From Paraconexibacter sp040581415 (GTDB lineage: Bacteria > Actinomycetota > Thermoleophilia > Solirubrobacterales > Solirubrobacteraceae), in assembly GCF_040581415.1 (NCBI RefSeq), contig NZ_CP114014.1, positions 4,092,001 to 4,156,000 of the forward strand: a stretch of DNA of 64,000 nucleotides, in the 5' to 3' direction. Positions 6,520-15,534 of the stretch are shown piece by piece. The stretch's first letter is position 1. Each line of letters starts with the position of its first letter. Below the pieces are notes generated by a model. That model made no database searches. It saw only the letters and a program-made list of their open reading frames with translations, and was not told the origin of the DNA. Position numbers and translations under genes: made by a program.

Positions 6520-9162
6520 CTACTTCTTGACGCTGGCCGGACGGGAGGTGGTGCGCTCGTTGCCCGCCCTGTCCCGCGCGGTGACGACGATGCGCTCGGC
6601 GATGATGTCCGCCCCCGAGCGGGTCAGCTGCAGCCGGGCCAGGACCGACGGCTTCAGCCGGACCGTGAACTTGCCCTTCGAGCGCTTGACCTTGGTGGTC
6701 CCGAGCGTGGTGTTGCCGATCGTCCGGGTGCGCCGGCCGTCGCGGTAGCGGATGCGGCCGCGCAGCTGGACCTCGACCGTCGCGGCCTCGTCGATCTCGA
6801 TCGTCACGGCGATCCCCGCGCCGCGGAGCTGCTTGACCGTCACGGCCTTCGGCGCGGCGATCTTGACGGCCGGCGGACGCGTGTCGGCCGTGGGCGCGGG
6901 CGGCGCCGGCACATTCGGGCCCGGCACGACGGGCGCCGGGGTCGGGATGACCGGGGCCGGCGTCGCGGCCCGCGGGCGGAAGATCGCGATCAGCGACGGC
7001 CGCGGCTCGGCCGGGTTCGTGCTCGTGGTCTTGTTGCCCGCCGGCCAGTAGGACGCGAACGTGGTCGGGTCCGTCAGCTTCGCCGTGTCGCTGTTCTTGG
7101 CCTCCTCGCCGGGGTGCTGGACGGTGAGGAACAGCGTCGACTCGTCGGGGGTGAAGTACGGGCCCGTGCCCTCGGCCTGGACCGGCATGTTGGCGAAGCG
7201 GTAGGCGACCCCGGACTGGCCGCGCGGGATCATGAAGACCGCGTTGTTCTTGTGGTAGGTGTACGCCGCGCCGCTCCCGGAGGTGCTGTTGAGCGAGCTC
7301 GACGAGATGTCCGTGACGACCCAGATGTTCTCGTTCGAGTCGAACGTCAGGTTGTCGGGGCTGGCGAAGCCCTGCTCACCGGCCGGCGCGCCGGGCTTGG
7401 ATCCGCCGGCGGCGAACTCGTCCCAGGTGAACGCGAGCGACTCGGGGTCGTTGCCCGCCTCGTTGATGCGGCGCACCGAGCCCTGCGTGTCGCCCACCGT
7501 GGAGTTGTTGGTGAGCGCGACGAAGACCGTGCCGTCCGACGCCACCTCGACGTCCTCAGGGCGGTTCGTGGCGAAGTGGGTGTCCCATTCGTTCACGTAG
7601 CCCGCCGGGACGGGGTCCTCGCCGAGGTAGACGTAGTCGGGGGCGTCCGGGGCCTTGGTCGGGTCGACGAGGCGGTTGTGGCGACCGGCGAACGTCGCCT
7701 GATCGGCGGCGTCGAGGTTCGCCGCCGCCGTGCGCTGGCGCGGCCGGCGCGCGACCGCGGTCGTCCCGTTGAACTCGTTCGTGGGGAACCCGGCCAGGCG
7801 CAGGCGCGTGTCGAAGAGGTCGCTGGTGGCGACCGGCACCCAGCGACCGGTGCCGCTCGTCGCGGTGACGACGGCCCCGTTGACGAACCGGCGACGGCCC
7901 TCGGGCGCGAAGCGGGCGACGTACAGCTGGCCCTCGGTGAGGATCTTCAGGTGCTCCTCGCGGGAGGCGTCCTTGTCGAATGCCCGCGCGGAGACGAACT
8001 TGTAGATCGCCTGATTGGCCTGGTCGTCGCCCATGTACAGGACGAACTTCTTCCCGCGGGCCACGCGGAACGCCGTGTTCTCGTGCCGGAAGCGGCCGAG
8101 CGCGGTGTGCTTGCGGCCGGACGACGCGGGGTCGTAGGGGTCGTGCTCGCAGACCCAGCCGTACTTGCGGGTCTCGCGCGGGGAGCCGGTGGTCGGGTCG
8201 TACTCGGTGGCGCCGACCGGCGGGACGTAGGAGCCGTCCTGCTGCTGGGTCCGGGGCAGCGACGGGTCGACGCTGTCCCACCCGTACGTGAAGTCGGCGG
8301 TCGAGCCCTTGAAGGTCAGCCCGTAACCGTCGTAGTTCTCCTCGCAGGAGAGCGCGGTGCCCCACGGCGTCGTGCCGCCGGAGCAGTTGGCCATCGAGCC
8401 CTGGGCGAGGTTGTCGCTGCCGTGGACCTTGGGGTCCGGGGCGGACGACCCCGGCGCGCCGGCGCGGGCGAGCGGACCGGTGAACGAGAGCTTGGTCGAC
8501 GGCTTGCCCGGCACGGTCCCGCCGAAGATGCGGCGGTTGTACGGCGACGGGGTGACGAGCGCCCACGCGCCCTCGGCGGTGCGGCGGATGTGGATGATCG
8601 AGTTGCCGGTCGCCTCCTTCTCGAGGTCGACGTCGGCGAGCGACTTCGTCGTCTTGCTGTTGTCGCGCGGGACGGCGGCGCCGTTCACGGTCTTCAGCGG
8701 CTTGAAGCCGTGCTGGAAGAACGGGTCGGGGTACTCGTGGTTGACGAACAGGATCCCCTCTTCCGAGCCCTTCAGCGGGAAGTAGCCGATCCAGTCGTTG
8801 TTGTAGCCGAAGGTGTAGGTCGTACCGTCGGTGTTCGCGAAGCTGTCGCCGTACTTGACGACGACGGAGGACGCGATGCCCGCGGGGGTCTCGACGAGGT
8901 CGGCGGCGGACGGCGCGATCGCGGTGAACTCGGAGAGCGGCGCGGTTGCGTCGGCGGCCTGGGCGTCGCCGACGAGGTCGGTGAGCCCAGCCGCGTCGAC
9001 GCCGTAGAGGGCAGCCGCGGTGCTGGTGCCGGCGAGCGCGAGGTCCCGGATGAAGTGCCGGCGCGTGGCGCCGGACAGCGCCTCTTCGGCCGGGCCGCTG
9101 CCGGCCGGCTCCGGCGGCGCTTCGAGGTTGACGTGCTGGGCGAGATCCGCTGTGTGGTCCAT
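6520..9162 (-). CDS. phoX: Tat-exported PhoX-type phosphatase (DUF839)
   Basis: 880 aa. PhoX enzymes are Ca/Fe-dependent phosphomonoesterases exported folded by the Tat system. The N-terminus carries TRRHFIRDLALAG with the twin arginines at 34-35, then a long DUF839 domain with family-typical segments FVNHEYPDP, EENYDGYGL, GWVCEHDPYDP and ENTAFRVARGKKFVLYMGDD. The last 170 residues are a Pro/Ala linker and a beta module ending ITVTARDRAG-like (IVVTARDRAGNE) similar to other exported proteins of this lineage. It is convergent with phoA. ATG 9162 has AATAAT 9 bases upstream on the minus strand, compatible with a leaderless mRNA. I find only a single weak PHO-like unit upstream, so phosphate control of this gene is unproven. 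Confidence 0.93.
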   Translation of the reverse strand: MDHTADLAQHVNLEAPPEPAGSGPAEEALSGATRRHFIRDLALAGTSTAAALYGVDAAGLTDLVGDAQAADATAPLSEFTAIAPSAADLVETPAGIASSVVVKYGDSFANTDGTTYTFGYNNDWIGYFPLKGSEEGILFVNHEYPDPFFQHGFKPLKTVNGAAVPRDNSKTTKSLADVDLEKEATGNSIIHIRRTAEGAWALVTPSPYNRRIFGGTVPGKPSTKLSFTGPLARAGAPGSSAPDPKVHGSDNLAQGSMANCSGGTTPWGTALSCEENYDGYGLTFKGSTADFTYGWDSVDPSLPRTQQQDGSYVPPVGATEYDPTTGSPRETRKYGWVCEHDPYDPASSGRKHTALGRFRHENTAFRVARGKKFVLYMGDDQANQAIYKFVSARAFDKDASREEHLKILTEGQLYVARFAPEGRRRFVNGAVVTATSGTGRWVPVATSDLFDTRLRLAGFPTNEFNGTTAVARRPRQRTAAANLDAADQATFAGRHNRLVDPTKAPDAPDYVYLGEDPVPAGYVNEWDTHFATNRPEDVEVASDGTVFVALTNNSTVGDTQGSVRRINEAGNDPESLAFTWDEFAAGGSKPGAPAGEQGFASPDNLTFDSNENIWVVTDISSSSLNSTSGSGAAYTYHKNNAVFMIPRGQSGVAYRFANMPVQAEGTGPYFTPDESTLFLTVQHPGEEAKNSDTAKLTDPTTFASYWPAGNKTTSTNPAEPRPSLIAIFRPRAATPAPVIPTPAPVVPGPNVPAPPAPTADTRPPAVKIAAPKAVTVKQLRGAGIAVTIEIDEAATVEVQLRGRIRYRDGRRTRTIGNTTLGTTKVKRSKGKFTVRLKPSVLARLQLTRSGADIIAERIVVTARDRAGNERTTSRPASVKK

Positions 9163-9244
9163 GACCGGGCGATTATTGAGAGCCTGCTTATCCAGGATGT
9201 GACCATCCCGTGCCCTCTGCGCTCCCGGCGCGCCTGCATTGTCC

Positions 9245-10381
9245 CTACGGTCGGCCGGCGACCTCGCCCAGCAGGGCGCGGGCGATGACCAGGCGCTGGA
9301 TCTCGCTCGTGCCCTCGTAGATCTCGGTCACCTTCGCGTCTCGGTAGTACCGCTCGGCCGGGAACTCCTTGGTGTAGCCGTAGCCGCCCAGCACCTGGAT
9401 CGCCTCGCCCGTCTGGCGGCGGGCGACAGCGGACGCGAACAGCTTCGCCTGCGCGCCCTCGACGGTATGGGGGTGGCCGGCGTCCTTCAGGCGCGCGGCG
9501 CGCCAGGTGAGGGCGCGAGCCGCCTCGACCTCGGTCTGCATGTCGGCGAGCTTCTGCTGGATCGCCTGGAAGCCCCCGATCGCCCGGCCGAACGCGTGCC
9601 GCTCCTTGGCGTAGCCCGTGGCGCATTCGAGCGCTGCCTGCGCGATCCCGACGGCCTGCGCGGCGATGCCGATACGGCCGCCGTCGAGCGTGGACAGCGC
9701 GATCCGCATGCCGGCGCCCGGGGCCCCGAGCGGCTCGCCGGGCGTGTCCTCGAACTGCAGATCCGCGGTGGACGATGAGTTGAGGCCGAGCTTCTCCTCC
9801 TCCCTCGTCACCCTGAATCCGGGGGCGCCGCGGCGGACGATGAACGCGCTGGGCCGGCCGTCGGCACGCGGGTCCTTTGCGAAGACGGTGAAGGTGTGGG
9901 CGTAGGTGCCGTTGGTGATCCACTGCTTGGTGCCGGTGATGCGGTGCTCGTCGTCCGCCTTCGCGAGCATCGCCCCGGCGTCCGAGCCGCTGCCGGCCTC
10001 CGTGAGCGCGAAGGCCGCGAGCTCGTGCCCCTGGGCCAGCGGCGGCACCAGCCGGCCCACCTGCTCCTCGCTGCCGTTGAGCAGGATGGGCATCGTCCCG
10101 GCGCCGGTGTGCACGGCGAGCGTGACCCCCACACCCGCGTCGGCCCGCGAGAGCTCCTCCATCACGAGGCAGTAGCTGAGGTAGTCCGACCCCGAGCCGC
10201 CGTGCTCCTCGGGGACGCAGACCCCCATCAGGCCGAGCTCGCCGAGGTGCTCGAAAACCTGCTTGGGGAACGTGTGGTCGCGGTCCCACTGCGTGGCGTG
10301 GGGCGCGACCTCGTCGTCCGCGAAGCGCTTGGCCAGGTCGCGGACGGCGCGCTGCTCGTCGGTCAGCTCGTGGAGGCTCAT
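9245..10381 (-). CDS. Acyl-CoA dehydrogenase, short-chain type
   Basis: 378 aa FAD enzyme that introduces the alpha-beta double bond in acyl-CoA, passing electrons to ETF. The signatures AFALTEAGSGSDAG (flavin/substrate region) and ALTWRAARLKD are seen, and the catalytic base is the Glu in YEGTSEIQ (Glu356), the position used by butyryl/medium-chain enzymes. It is the last gene of a leftward operon thiolase - HAD hydrolase - dehydrogenase, beginning 21 bases after the HAD stop. Together these genes fit short-chain or branched-chain acyl-CoA oxidation; exact chain length cannot be read from sequence. Confidence 0.94.
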   Translation of the reverse strand: MSLHELTDEQRAVRDLAKRFADDEVAPHATQWDRDHTFPKQVFEHLGELGLMGVCVPEEHGGSGSDYLSYCLVMEELSRADAGVGVTLAVHTGAGTMPILLNGSEEQVGRLVPPLAQGHELAAFALTEAGSGSDAGAMLAKADDEHRITGTKQWITNGTYAHTFTVFAKDPRADGRPSAFIVRRGAPGFRVTREEEKLGLNSSSTADLQFEDTPGEPLGAPGAGMRIALSTLDGGRIGIAAQAVGIAQAALECATGYAKERHAFGRAIGGFQAIQQKLADMQTEVEAARALTWRAARLKDAGHPHTVEGAQAKLFASAVARRQTGEAIQVLGGYGYTKEFPAERYYRDAKVTEIYEGTSEIQRLVIARALLGEVAGRP

Positions 10382-10402
10382 GGGCGGAGCCTACGAGTGG
10401 CC

Positions 10403-11266
10403 TCAGCGCGGCGCACCGCTCCGGGGCCGGCGGGTGCGGGCGGCGGCCTTCGCGACCGAACCCGCGACCGCAGCGGTGCGGGTCGGCGGGACGACGGGCA
10501 CCGGGACAGCGCGACGCGCCGCGCGGCTGCGGCCGGCCGCCCCGCCCGCGGTGCCGACCAGGGCGGCCGCGACGACGGCCCCACCCGCCTTGAGCCGGCG
10601 GCCCAGCTGCTCGAAGCGCAGGACCTCCCAGCCCTCCTCGCGGGCGATGCGCGCGAGCTCCGGGTCGGGGTTGACCGCGACCGGGTGGCCGACGACGCGC
10701 AGCATCGGCAGGTCGGACTCGCTGTCGGAGTAGGCCCAGCTCTGCGCGAGGTCGATGCCCTCCGCGTCCGCGAGCTCGTGCATCGCCAGCGGCTTGCCGT
10801 CGCGGTAGGTGAAGATGCCGGCGTCCTGCCCGGTGTAGACGCCGTCGACGACCTCGTAGCGGGCGCCGAGCGCGCCGTCGAAGCCGACGATCTGGGCGAT
10901 GACCGCGGCCAGGTCCTGCGAGGCGGCGGTGACGATGTAGACCGGCCGGCCGGCGTCCTGGTGCTCGTAGGCGACGGCCAGCATCTGCGGGTACAGCCGT
11001 GGCAGCACGCCCGCCAGGACGCTCGGCGCCAGGCGCTGCAGGTCGCGGACGCGAACGCCCTTGAGCATCGAGGCGACCTCGGCGCGGACGGCGTCCGTCT
11101 CCTCGTCGGTCGAGCCGCGCAGGCGGAACTTCACGTTCCGCCACGCGTACTGCGCCATCTTGCGGCGGCTCACGAGCCCGCTCTTGCGGGCCGCCCGCGC
11201 CCAGTGCAGGCCGGACGAGCCCGCCATCAGGGTGCGGTCGAGGTCGAAGAAGGCGGCGCTGGTCAT
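10403..11266 (-). CDS. HAD-IB family phosphatase (SerB-like)
   Basis: 287 aa. The HAD motifs are clear: FFDLDRTL with nucleophile Asp8 and Asp10, IVTAA (motif II Thr), and AYSDSESDLPML (motif IV acidic pair). The C-terminal 50 residues are basic and Ala/Pro-rich and probably disordered. This HAD-IB subgroup removes phosphate from small metabolites or phospholipid head groups; the substrate is unknown. ATG 11266 is preferred over upstream codons because the conserved domain starts at once (TSAAFFDLD). It lies 16 bases after the thiolase stop and 21 before the dehydrogenase, so it is co-transcribed with beta-oxidation genes. Confidence 0.88.
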   Translation of the reverse strand: MTSAAFFDLDRTLMAGSSGLHWARAARKSGLVSRRKMAQYAWRNVKFRLRGSTDEETDAVRAEVASMLKGVRVRDLQRLAPSVLAGVLPRLYPQMLAVAYEHQDAGRPVYIVTAASQDLAAVIAQIVGFDGALGARYEVVDGVYTGQDAGIFTYRDGKPLAMHELADAEGIDLAQSWAYSDSESDLPMLRVVGHPVAVNPDPELARIAREEGWEVLRFEQLGRRLKAGGAVVAAALVGTAGGAAGRSRAARRAVPVPVVPPTRTAAVAGSVAKAAARTRRPRSGAPR

Positions 11267-11282
11267 CCCCTTCACCGTAGAG

Positions 11283-12458
11283 CTACACCTTGACGATGAT
11301 CGCGTCGCCCTGGCCACCGCCGGAGCAGATCGCCGCGCAGCCGTAGCCGCCGCCGCGCCGCTTCAGCTCGGCCACCATCGCCCCGATGATGCGGGCCCCG
11401 GACGCGCCGATCGGGTGCCCGAGGGCGACCGCGCCGCCGTTGACGTTGACCTTCTCCTCGGCGACGCCGAGCAGGCGCAGCGAGTGGAGGGTGACGGACG
11501 CGAACGCCTCGTTGATCTCCCAGACGTCGATCTGGTCGGCGGTCAGGCCGGCCTTCTCGAGCGCCTTCTTGGCCGCGGACGCGGGGGTCGTGTGCAGCGT
11601 CGCGAAGTCGTTGGCGGACTGGGCGTGCGCGACGATCTCGGCAAGGACCTCCTTGCCGTTCGCGGCGGCCCACTCGTCGGAGGCGAGGACGATCGCGCCG
11701 CCGCCGTCGTTGACGCCAGGCGAGTTGCCGGCGGTGTGCGAGCCCTCCTTGCCGACGAGGCCCGGGAGCTTCGCGAGCGACTCCAGCGTGGAGCCGCGGC
11801 GCGGGCCCTCGTCGACCTCGACGACGGTGTCGCCCTTGCGGCCCGAGATCGTCACCGGCGCGATCTCCTCCGACATGCGGCCGTCGTCGATCGCGGCCAG
11901 CGCAAGCTCGTGCGAGCGCAGCGCCCAGCGGTCGAGGTCGGCGCGGGAGATCTCGAAGTTGTCGGACGTCTCGGTGGCCTCGTCGAACATCTGACGGCCG
12001 CTGAACGGGTTCGTCAGGCCGTCGTGGACCATCGCGTCGAGGGCCTTGGCGTCGCCCATGCGGTAGCCGAAGCGCGCGTTGTCCAGGATGTACGGCGCCT
12101 GGGACATGGACTCCATGCCGCCACCGACGCCGACCTCGACGTCCCCGGCGCGGATGGCCTGGTCGAGGATCACGACGGCCCGGACGCCGGACGCGCAGAC
12201 CTTGTTGACCGTCTCGGACGAGACGCCCTCGGGGATGCCGCCGTTGATCTGGGCCTGACGCGACGGGATCTGGCCCTGGCCGGCCTGCAGGACGGTCCCC
12301 ATGACGACGTGGTCGACCTGCTCGGGGGCGACGTCGGCACGCTCGAGCGCGGCCTTGATGGCGATGCCGCCGAGCTCGACGGCCTTCAGGGAGGACAGGC
12401 CCCCACCGAGCTTGCCGATCGGGGTGCGGGCGCTGCCGAGGATGACGGTCTTGGGCAT
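11283..12458 (-). CDS. Acetyl-CoA C-acetyltransferase (thiolase)
   Basis: 391 aa, family-typical. Thiolases split acetoacetyl-CoA or 3-ketoacyl-CoA with CoA, or condense two acetyl-CoA. The nucleophilic Cys is in VNKVCASG (Cys88), the His in ALGHPIGASG (His348) and the second catalytic Cys in ICSGGGQG (Cys378). ATG 12458 has GGAGAT 9 bases upstream; the frame is open further but carries no conserved sequence. First gene of the thiolase - HAD - acyl-CoA dehydrogenase operon and divergent from the aminopeptidase gene with 134 bases between starts. Confidence 0.95.
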   Translation of the reverse strand: MPKTVILGSARTPIGKLGGGLSSLKAVELGGIAIKAALERADVAPEQVDHVVMGTVLQAGQGQIPSRQAQINGGIPEGVSSETVNKVCASGVRAVVILDQAIRAGDVEVGVGGGMESMSQAPYILDNARFGYRMGDAKALDAMVHDGLTNPFSGRQMFDEATETSDNFEISRADLDRWALRSHELALAAIDDGRMSEEIAPVTISGRKGDTVVEVDEGPRRGSTLESLAKLPGLVGKEGSHTAGNSPGVNDGGGAIVLASDEWAAANGKEVLAEIVAHAQSANDFATLHTTPASAAKKALEKAGLTADQIDVWEINEAFASVTLHSLRLLGVAEEKVNVNGGAVALGHPIGASGARIIGAMVAELKRRGGGYGCAAICSGGGQGDAIIVKV

Positions 12459-12578
12459 GGCTGAAGGATCTCCGAAGGTCGTTTCGCGGTGACTCTGCGA
12501 GGGTCGCGGAGGATAGTGGCTTTCTGCTACGGACACCCTGTCCGGGGCTCCGGGCCGGGGCGTGCCCGGGACCGTCGG

Positions 12579-12584
12579 TAGCCT
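12579..12584 (+). promoter_or_regulatory. -10 hexamer for a leaderless pepA transcript
   Basis: TAGCCT ends 8 bases before ATG 12593, and there is no ribosome binding site in between. Confidence 0.3.
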
Positions 12585-12592
12585 GCCGCCAC

Positions 12593-14041
12593 ATGCTTGT
12601 GCGCGCGACGACGACCGCCCCCATCGACACTGCGGCGGACACCGTCGCGATCGGCGTCTTCGACGGCAAGCGCGTCGCGCACGACGTGGAGGGCGGGGCG
12701 CTCCAGCGGCTGCTCGACAGCGGCGAGGCGCAGACGAGCTTCCGGCACCTGGCCCAGACGCACGCTGCCGGCAAGCGCTGGATCCTCGTCGGGCTGGGCG
12801 ACCGCGACCGCTTCGACGCCGAGCGCGCCCGCGTCGCCGCCGCCACGGTCTACGCCCGCTGTCGCGACCTGGGGACCACCGTCCTCTGCTGGGAGCTGCC
12901 GCATCGCCTCGACGACGACCAGGCGGGCGGCTTCGTCGAGGGCACCGTCCTCGCGTCCTACCGCTTCACCGCCTTCAAGTCGGGGGCGAAGGACGACGCC
13001 GCGGCCCCGGCGGAGCTGCTCGTCAGCGATCACGAGTCCCGCGTCGTCACCGTCGACCGCGCGGCCGTCGTGGCGCGCGCCCAGAACGCGACGCGCGAGC
13101 TGCAGGACCGTCCCGCGAACGACCTCACCCCGACCGCGCTGGCCGAGTTCGCGCTGACGCTCGCGGACGCGCACGACCACATCACCGCCCGGGTCGAGGG
13201 CCGCGCGGAGATCGTCGCCCGCGGGATGGGCGCGTTCGCCGCGGTCGCCCAGGGCACCGACGTCGAGCCTGCGCTGATCGTCCTGCGGTACGAGCCGCCG
13301 GACGCGACCGGCCCGCTGCTCGGGTTCGTCGGCAAGGCCGTCACCCACGACACCGGCGGCCTGTCGATCAAGCCCGCGGGCAGCATGCACCGGATGAAGT
13401 TCGACATGAGCGGCGGGGGCGCGGTCCTGGGCGCGATGCAGGCGATCGCGGCGCTGGCGCTGCCGGTGCGGATCGTCGCGGTCGTCGGCTCGACCGAGAA
13501 CACGATCAACGGCTCGGCGGTCAAGCCGGGCGACATCGTCCGCGCGATGAACGGGCTGACGATCGAGGTCGACAACACGGACGCCGAGGGCCGCCTCGTG
13601 CTGGGCGACTGCCTGACGCACGCGATCGAGCTCGGCGCGGAGCGGCTGGTCGACGTGGCCACGCTGACCGGCGGGGTCGTGACGGCGCTGGGCAGCACCT
13701 ACGCGGGCGTGTTCGCCAACGACGAGCGCTGGTTCGACGTCGTGCAGGCCGCGGGTGCGCGCAGCGGCGAGCGGCTGTGGCGGCTGCCACTGGACCCCGA
13801 GTACGCCGACCGCGTCAAGGGCCGTTACGCCGACCTGACGAACTCGCCGGAGGACAAGAAGGCGCACCCGATCTCCGGTGCGGAGTTCCTGCATCGCTTC
13901 GCCGGCGACGACGTCCCGTGGGCGCATCTGGACATCGCGGGGGTCGGCTACGACCTCGGCAAGCCGTGGGCGCCGAAGGGCGGCAGCGGGTTCGGGGTCC
14001 GGCTGCTCGTGGCGCTTGCGCAGGCGCACGCGGCAGCCTGA
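12593..14041 (+). CDS. pepA: Leucyl aminopeptidase (peptidase family M17)
   Basis: 482 aa cytosolic two-metal exopeptidase that removes N-terminal residues from peptides. The M17 signature NTDAEGRL is present near residue 325, with the metal-binding lysine and aspartates in FVGKAVTHDTGGLSIKP and MKFDMSGGGAV. The N-terminal macro-like domain covers about residues 1-155. The protein has the usual length and all catalytic segments. It is divergent from the thiolase operon; the crcB genes follow on the same strand. The hexamer TAGCCT just before ATG suggests a leaderless message. Confidence 0.95.
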   Translation: MLVRATTTAPIDTAADTVAIGVFDGKRVAHDVEGGALQRLLDSGEAQTSFRHLAQTHAAGKRWILVGLGDRDRFDAERARVAAATVYARCRDLGTTVLCWELPHRLDDDQAGGFVEGTVLASYRFTAFKSGAKDDAAAPAELLVSDHESRVVTVDRAAVVARAQNATRELQDRPANDLTPTALAEFALTLADAHDHITARVEGRAEIVARGMGAFAAVAQGTDVEPALIVLRYEPPDATGPLLGFVGKAVTHDTGGLSIKPAGSMHRMKFDMSGGGAVLGAMQAIAALALPVRIVAVVGSTENTINGSAVKPGDIVRAMNGLTIEVDNTDAEGRLVLGDCLTHAIELGAERLVDVATLTGGVVTALGSTYAGVFANDERWFDVVQAAGARSGERLWRLPLDPEYADRVKGRYADLTNSPEDKKAHPISGAEFLHRFAGDDVPWAHLDIAGVGYDLGKPWAPKGGSGFGVRLLVALAQAHAAA

Positions 14042-14168
14042 CGACGCGGTGGCCGCTCGCCCGCCGGTTGGGACGTCGTCGTCCGTCCCGGTGACTGCCT
14101 CCGGCCGAGGGGCCGGCGGTCTGGGGCCGGGTCGCCGTCCCGGTCCCGGCGCACTGGAGGCCGGAGCC

Positions 14169-14603
14169 GTGTTCGCGGGCGGTGTGGTCGGCGCGCTGGC
14201 CCGGGCATCGCTCGCGGAGCACTGGGGCCACGGCGGCGGCGACTGGCCGTGGGCGACGTTCCTGGTGAACGTCGTGGGCGCGTTCGTGCTGGGGGCGGTG
14301 GCGGTGCGGTTCGCCCGCGGGGTGCCGGGCGACGCGCGGCCACAAGCGGGCTCGATGTGCCACCACCTGCCACCGGCGGACGTGGTGGCACATCGAGTGA
14401 CCCCGGGGGTCCCCCGCGCGCTGCTCGGCACCGGGTTCTGCGGCGCGCTCACGACGTTCAGCACGCTCCAGCTGGAGCTCGTGTCGATGCTGCGGGACGG
14501 GCACACCGGCCTGGCCGCCGGCTACGGCGCCGCGTCGCTGGCCGCCGGGCTGGCCGCGTGCTGGGCGGGCGGCCGGCTCGTCGCCCCGGAGGCAGGCCGT
14601 TGA
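14169..14603 (+). CDS. crcB: Fluoride ion channel subunit CrcB/Fluc (first of two)
   Basis: About 144 aa with four predicted membrane helices. CrcB proteins form dimeric dual-topology F- channels protecting the cell from fluoride. Conserved pieces are GGVVGALARA in helix 1, TFLVNVVGAFVLGA in helix 2 and LLGTGFCGALTTFSTLQLE in helix 3. Between helices 2 and 3 there are about 16 extra residues (SMCHHLPPADVVAHRV) encoded exactly by a palindromic element at 14351-14397. GTG 14169 has GGAGG 8 bases upstream (14156-14160) but makes helix 1 short; GTG 14091 or 14049 are alternatives. The stop overlaps the start of the second crcB (TTGA), indicating translational coupling of a heterodimer. Confidence 0.85.
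   Translation: MFAGGVVGALARASLAEHWGHGGGDWPWATFLVNVVGAFVLGAVAVRFARGVPGDARPQAGSMCHHLPPADVVAHRVTPGVPRALLGTGFCGALTTFSTLQLELVSMLRDGHTGLAAGYGAASLAAGLAACWAGGRLVAPEAGR
14351..14397 (+). repeat. 16-bp palindromic element inside crcB
   Basis: CTCGATGTGCCACCAC (14351-14366) and its exact complement (14382-14397) flank a 15-base loop. The same core, CTCGATGTGCCACCA with TGGTGGCACATC, occurs at the phoA/phoX terminator (6470-6512). Here it is read in frame and adds residues to a CrcB loop. Confidence 0.75.
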
Positions 14604-14959
14604 GCGCCGCCACCTGGGTCGCGGTCGGGGCGGTCGGCGGCGCGGGATCCGTGGCGCGCGTCTACGGGACCCTGCTGCTGGGCCGTGGCGTCCCGTGGCG
14701 CGGGACGCTGGCCGTCAACCTGATCGGGGCCTTCCTCCTGGGGGTGCTCGCGGGCTGCGACGTGCGGTCGACCACGTACCTCATCGCCGGTACCGGCCTG
14801 CTGGGGGCGTTCACCACGTTCTCGACCTGGATGCACGAGTGCCTGGCGCTGTGGCAGGGCGGACGGCGCTCGGCCGCGGCCGCCCTGCTGCTGGGCGCGT
14901 TGGTCGCGGGCCTCGTCGCGGCGGCGGCGGGCCGTGCGGCCGGCGTCGCCCTTTCGTGA
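14600..14959 (+). CDS. crcB: Fluoride ion channel subunit CrcB/Fluc (second of two)
   Basis: 119 aa, four membrane helices, normal CrcB length. Motifs: VGGAGSVARVYG, TLAVNLIGAFLLG and AGTGLLGAFTTFSTWMHE. The TTG start at 14600 overlaps the stop of the first crcB (TTGA) and is preceded by GGAGG at 14588-14592, seven bases away; no ATG or GTG in frame would keep helix 1. Two adjacent crcB genes are known in many Gram-positives to give an obligate heterodimer, which fits here. Unlike its partner it has a short 2-3 loop and no inserted palindrome. Confidence 0.9.
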   Translation: MSAATWVAVGAVGGAGSVARVYGTLLLGRGVPWRGTLAVNLIGAFLLGVLAGCDVRSTTYLIAGTGLLGAFTTFSTWMHECLALWQGGRRSAAAALLLGALVAGLVAAAAGRAAGVALS

Positions 14960-15012
14960 GAGAAGCGTGAGACGCGGGTGGCGCGCCGGCGCTCCACGGA
15001 GAGGACCAGGGC

Positions 15013-15471
15013 ATGCGCATCCTCGAGACACGCCGCACCGCCATCGCGACCGCCGCCCTGGTCGCGGCCGTTGCCGCTGCCGCCGGGACCACCGGCGCGG
15101 CCGCGGCCGGCGGCAAGCCGTTCGACCTGACCACCGCGAAGGGCGGCAACGGCGGCCAGGCCCATGGCTACGGCAAGATCGCCTTCAGCGGCCCCAAGAA
15201 GGTGAAGGTGACCGGCCGCATCAACGACATGTGCCCCGGTGACGGATACGGCGCCTACATCGAGTTCAAGGTCAACTTCGTCGGCGGCGGGTACGGGACG
15301 ACGGTCCGTAGCGACGAGAAGAAGTGCAAGGCCAGGAACGGCGTGGGCTACTCGTTCACGAAGAGCTTCCCGCGGAAGGTGAAGAGCGTCGGCGTCACCG
15401 TCATCGAGCTCGACCGCGCGACGGGCGGCACCCGGGTCGGCGACGCTGCGCGCGTGCTCGTCCGCCGCTGA
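15013..15471 (+). CDS. Small secreted protein of unknown function
   Basis: 152 aa. Signal peptide at residues 1-32 (hydrophobic AAALVAAVAAAAG run, cleavage near AAAAGG). The mature part is Gly/Lys-rich with two cysteines (DMCPGDG and KKCKARN) that could form a disulfide, and alternating hydrophobic residues suggesting a small beta sandwich. ATG 15013 follows a GGAGAGGA stretch. It lies 53 bases after crcB but has its own ribosome site. I do not recognise the family. Confidence 0.8.
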   Translation: MRILETRRTAIATAALVAAVAAAAGTTGAAAAGGKPFDLTTAKGGNGGQAHGYGKIAFSGPKKVKVTGRINDMCPGDGYGAYIEFKVNFVGGGYGTTVRSDEKKCKARNGVGYSFTKSFPRKVKSVGVTVIELDRATGGTRVGDAARVLVRR

Positions 15472-15534
15472 TCCCGACGTCATTGCGGGGGCGGCGCGGC
15501 GTCCGCGGTCACCCGTCCTGACACACTGCCGCCG

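Noticed and set aside
9163..9244. PHO box upstream of phoX
   Set aside because: Only one loose GGTCACA-like unit is present on the minus strand with no second unit at an 11-bp step.
14042..14168. Fluoride riboswitch upstream of crcB
   Set aside because: Only 127 bases separate pepA and crcB and the conserved crcB-motif pseudoknot elements are not visible.
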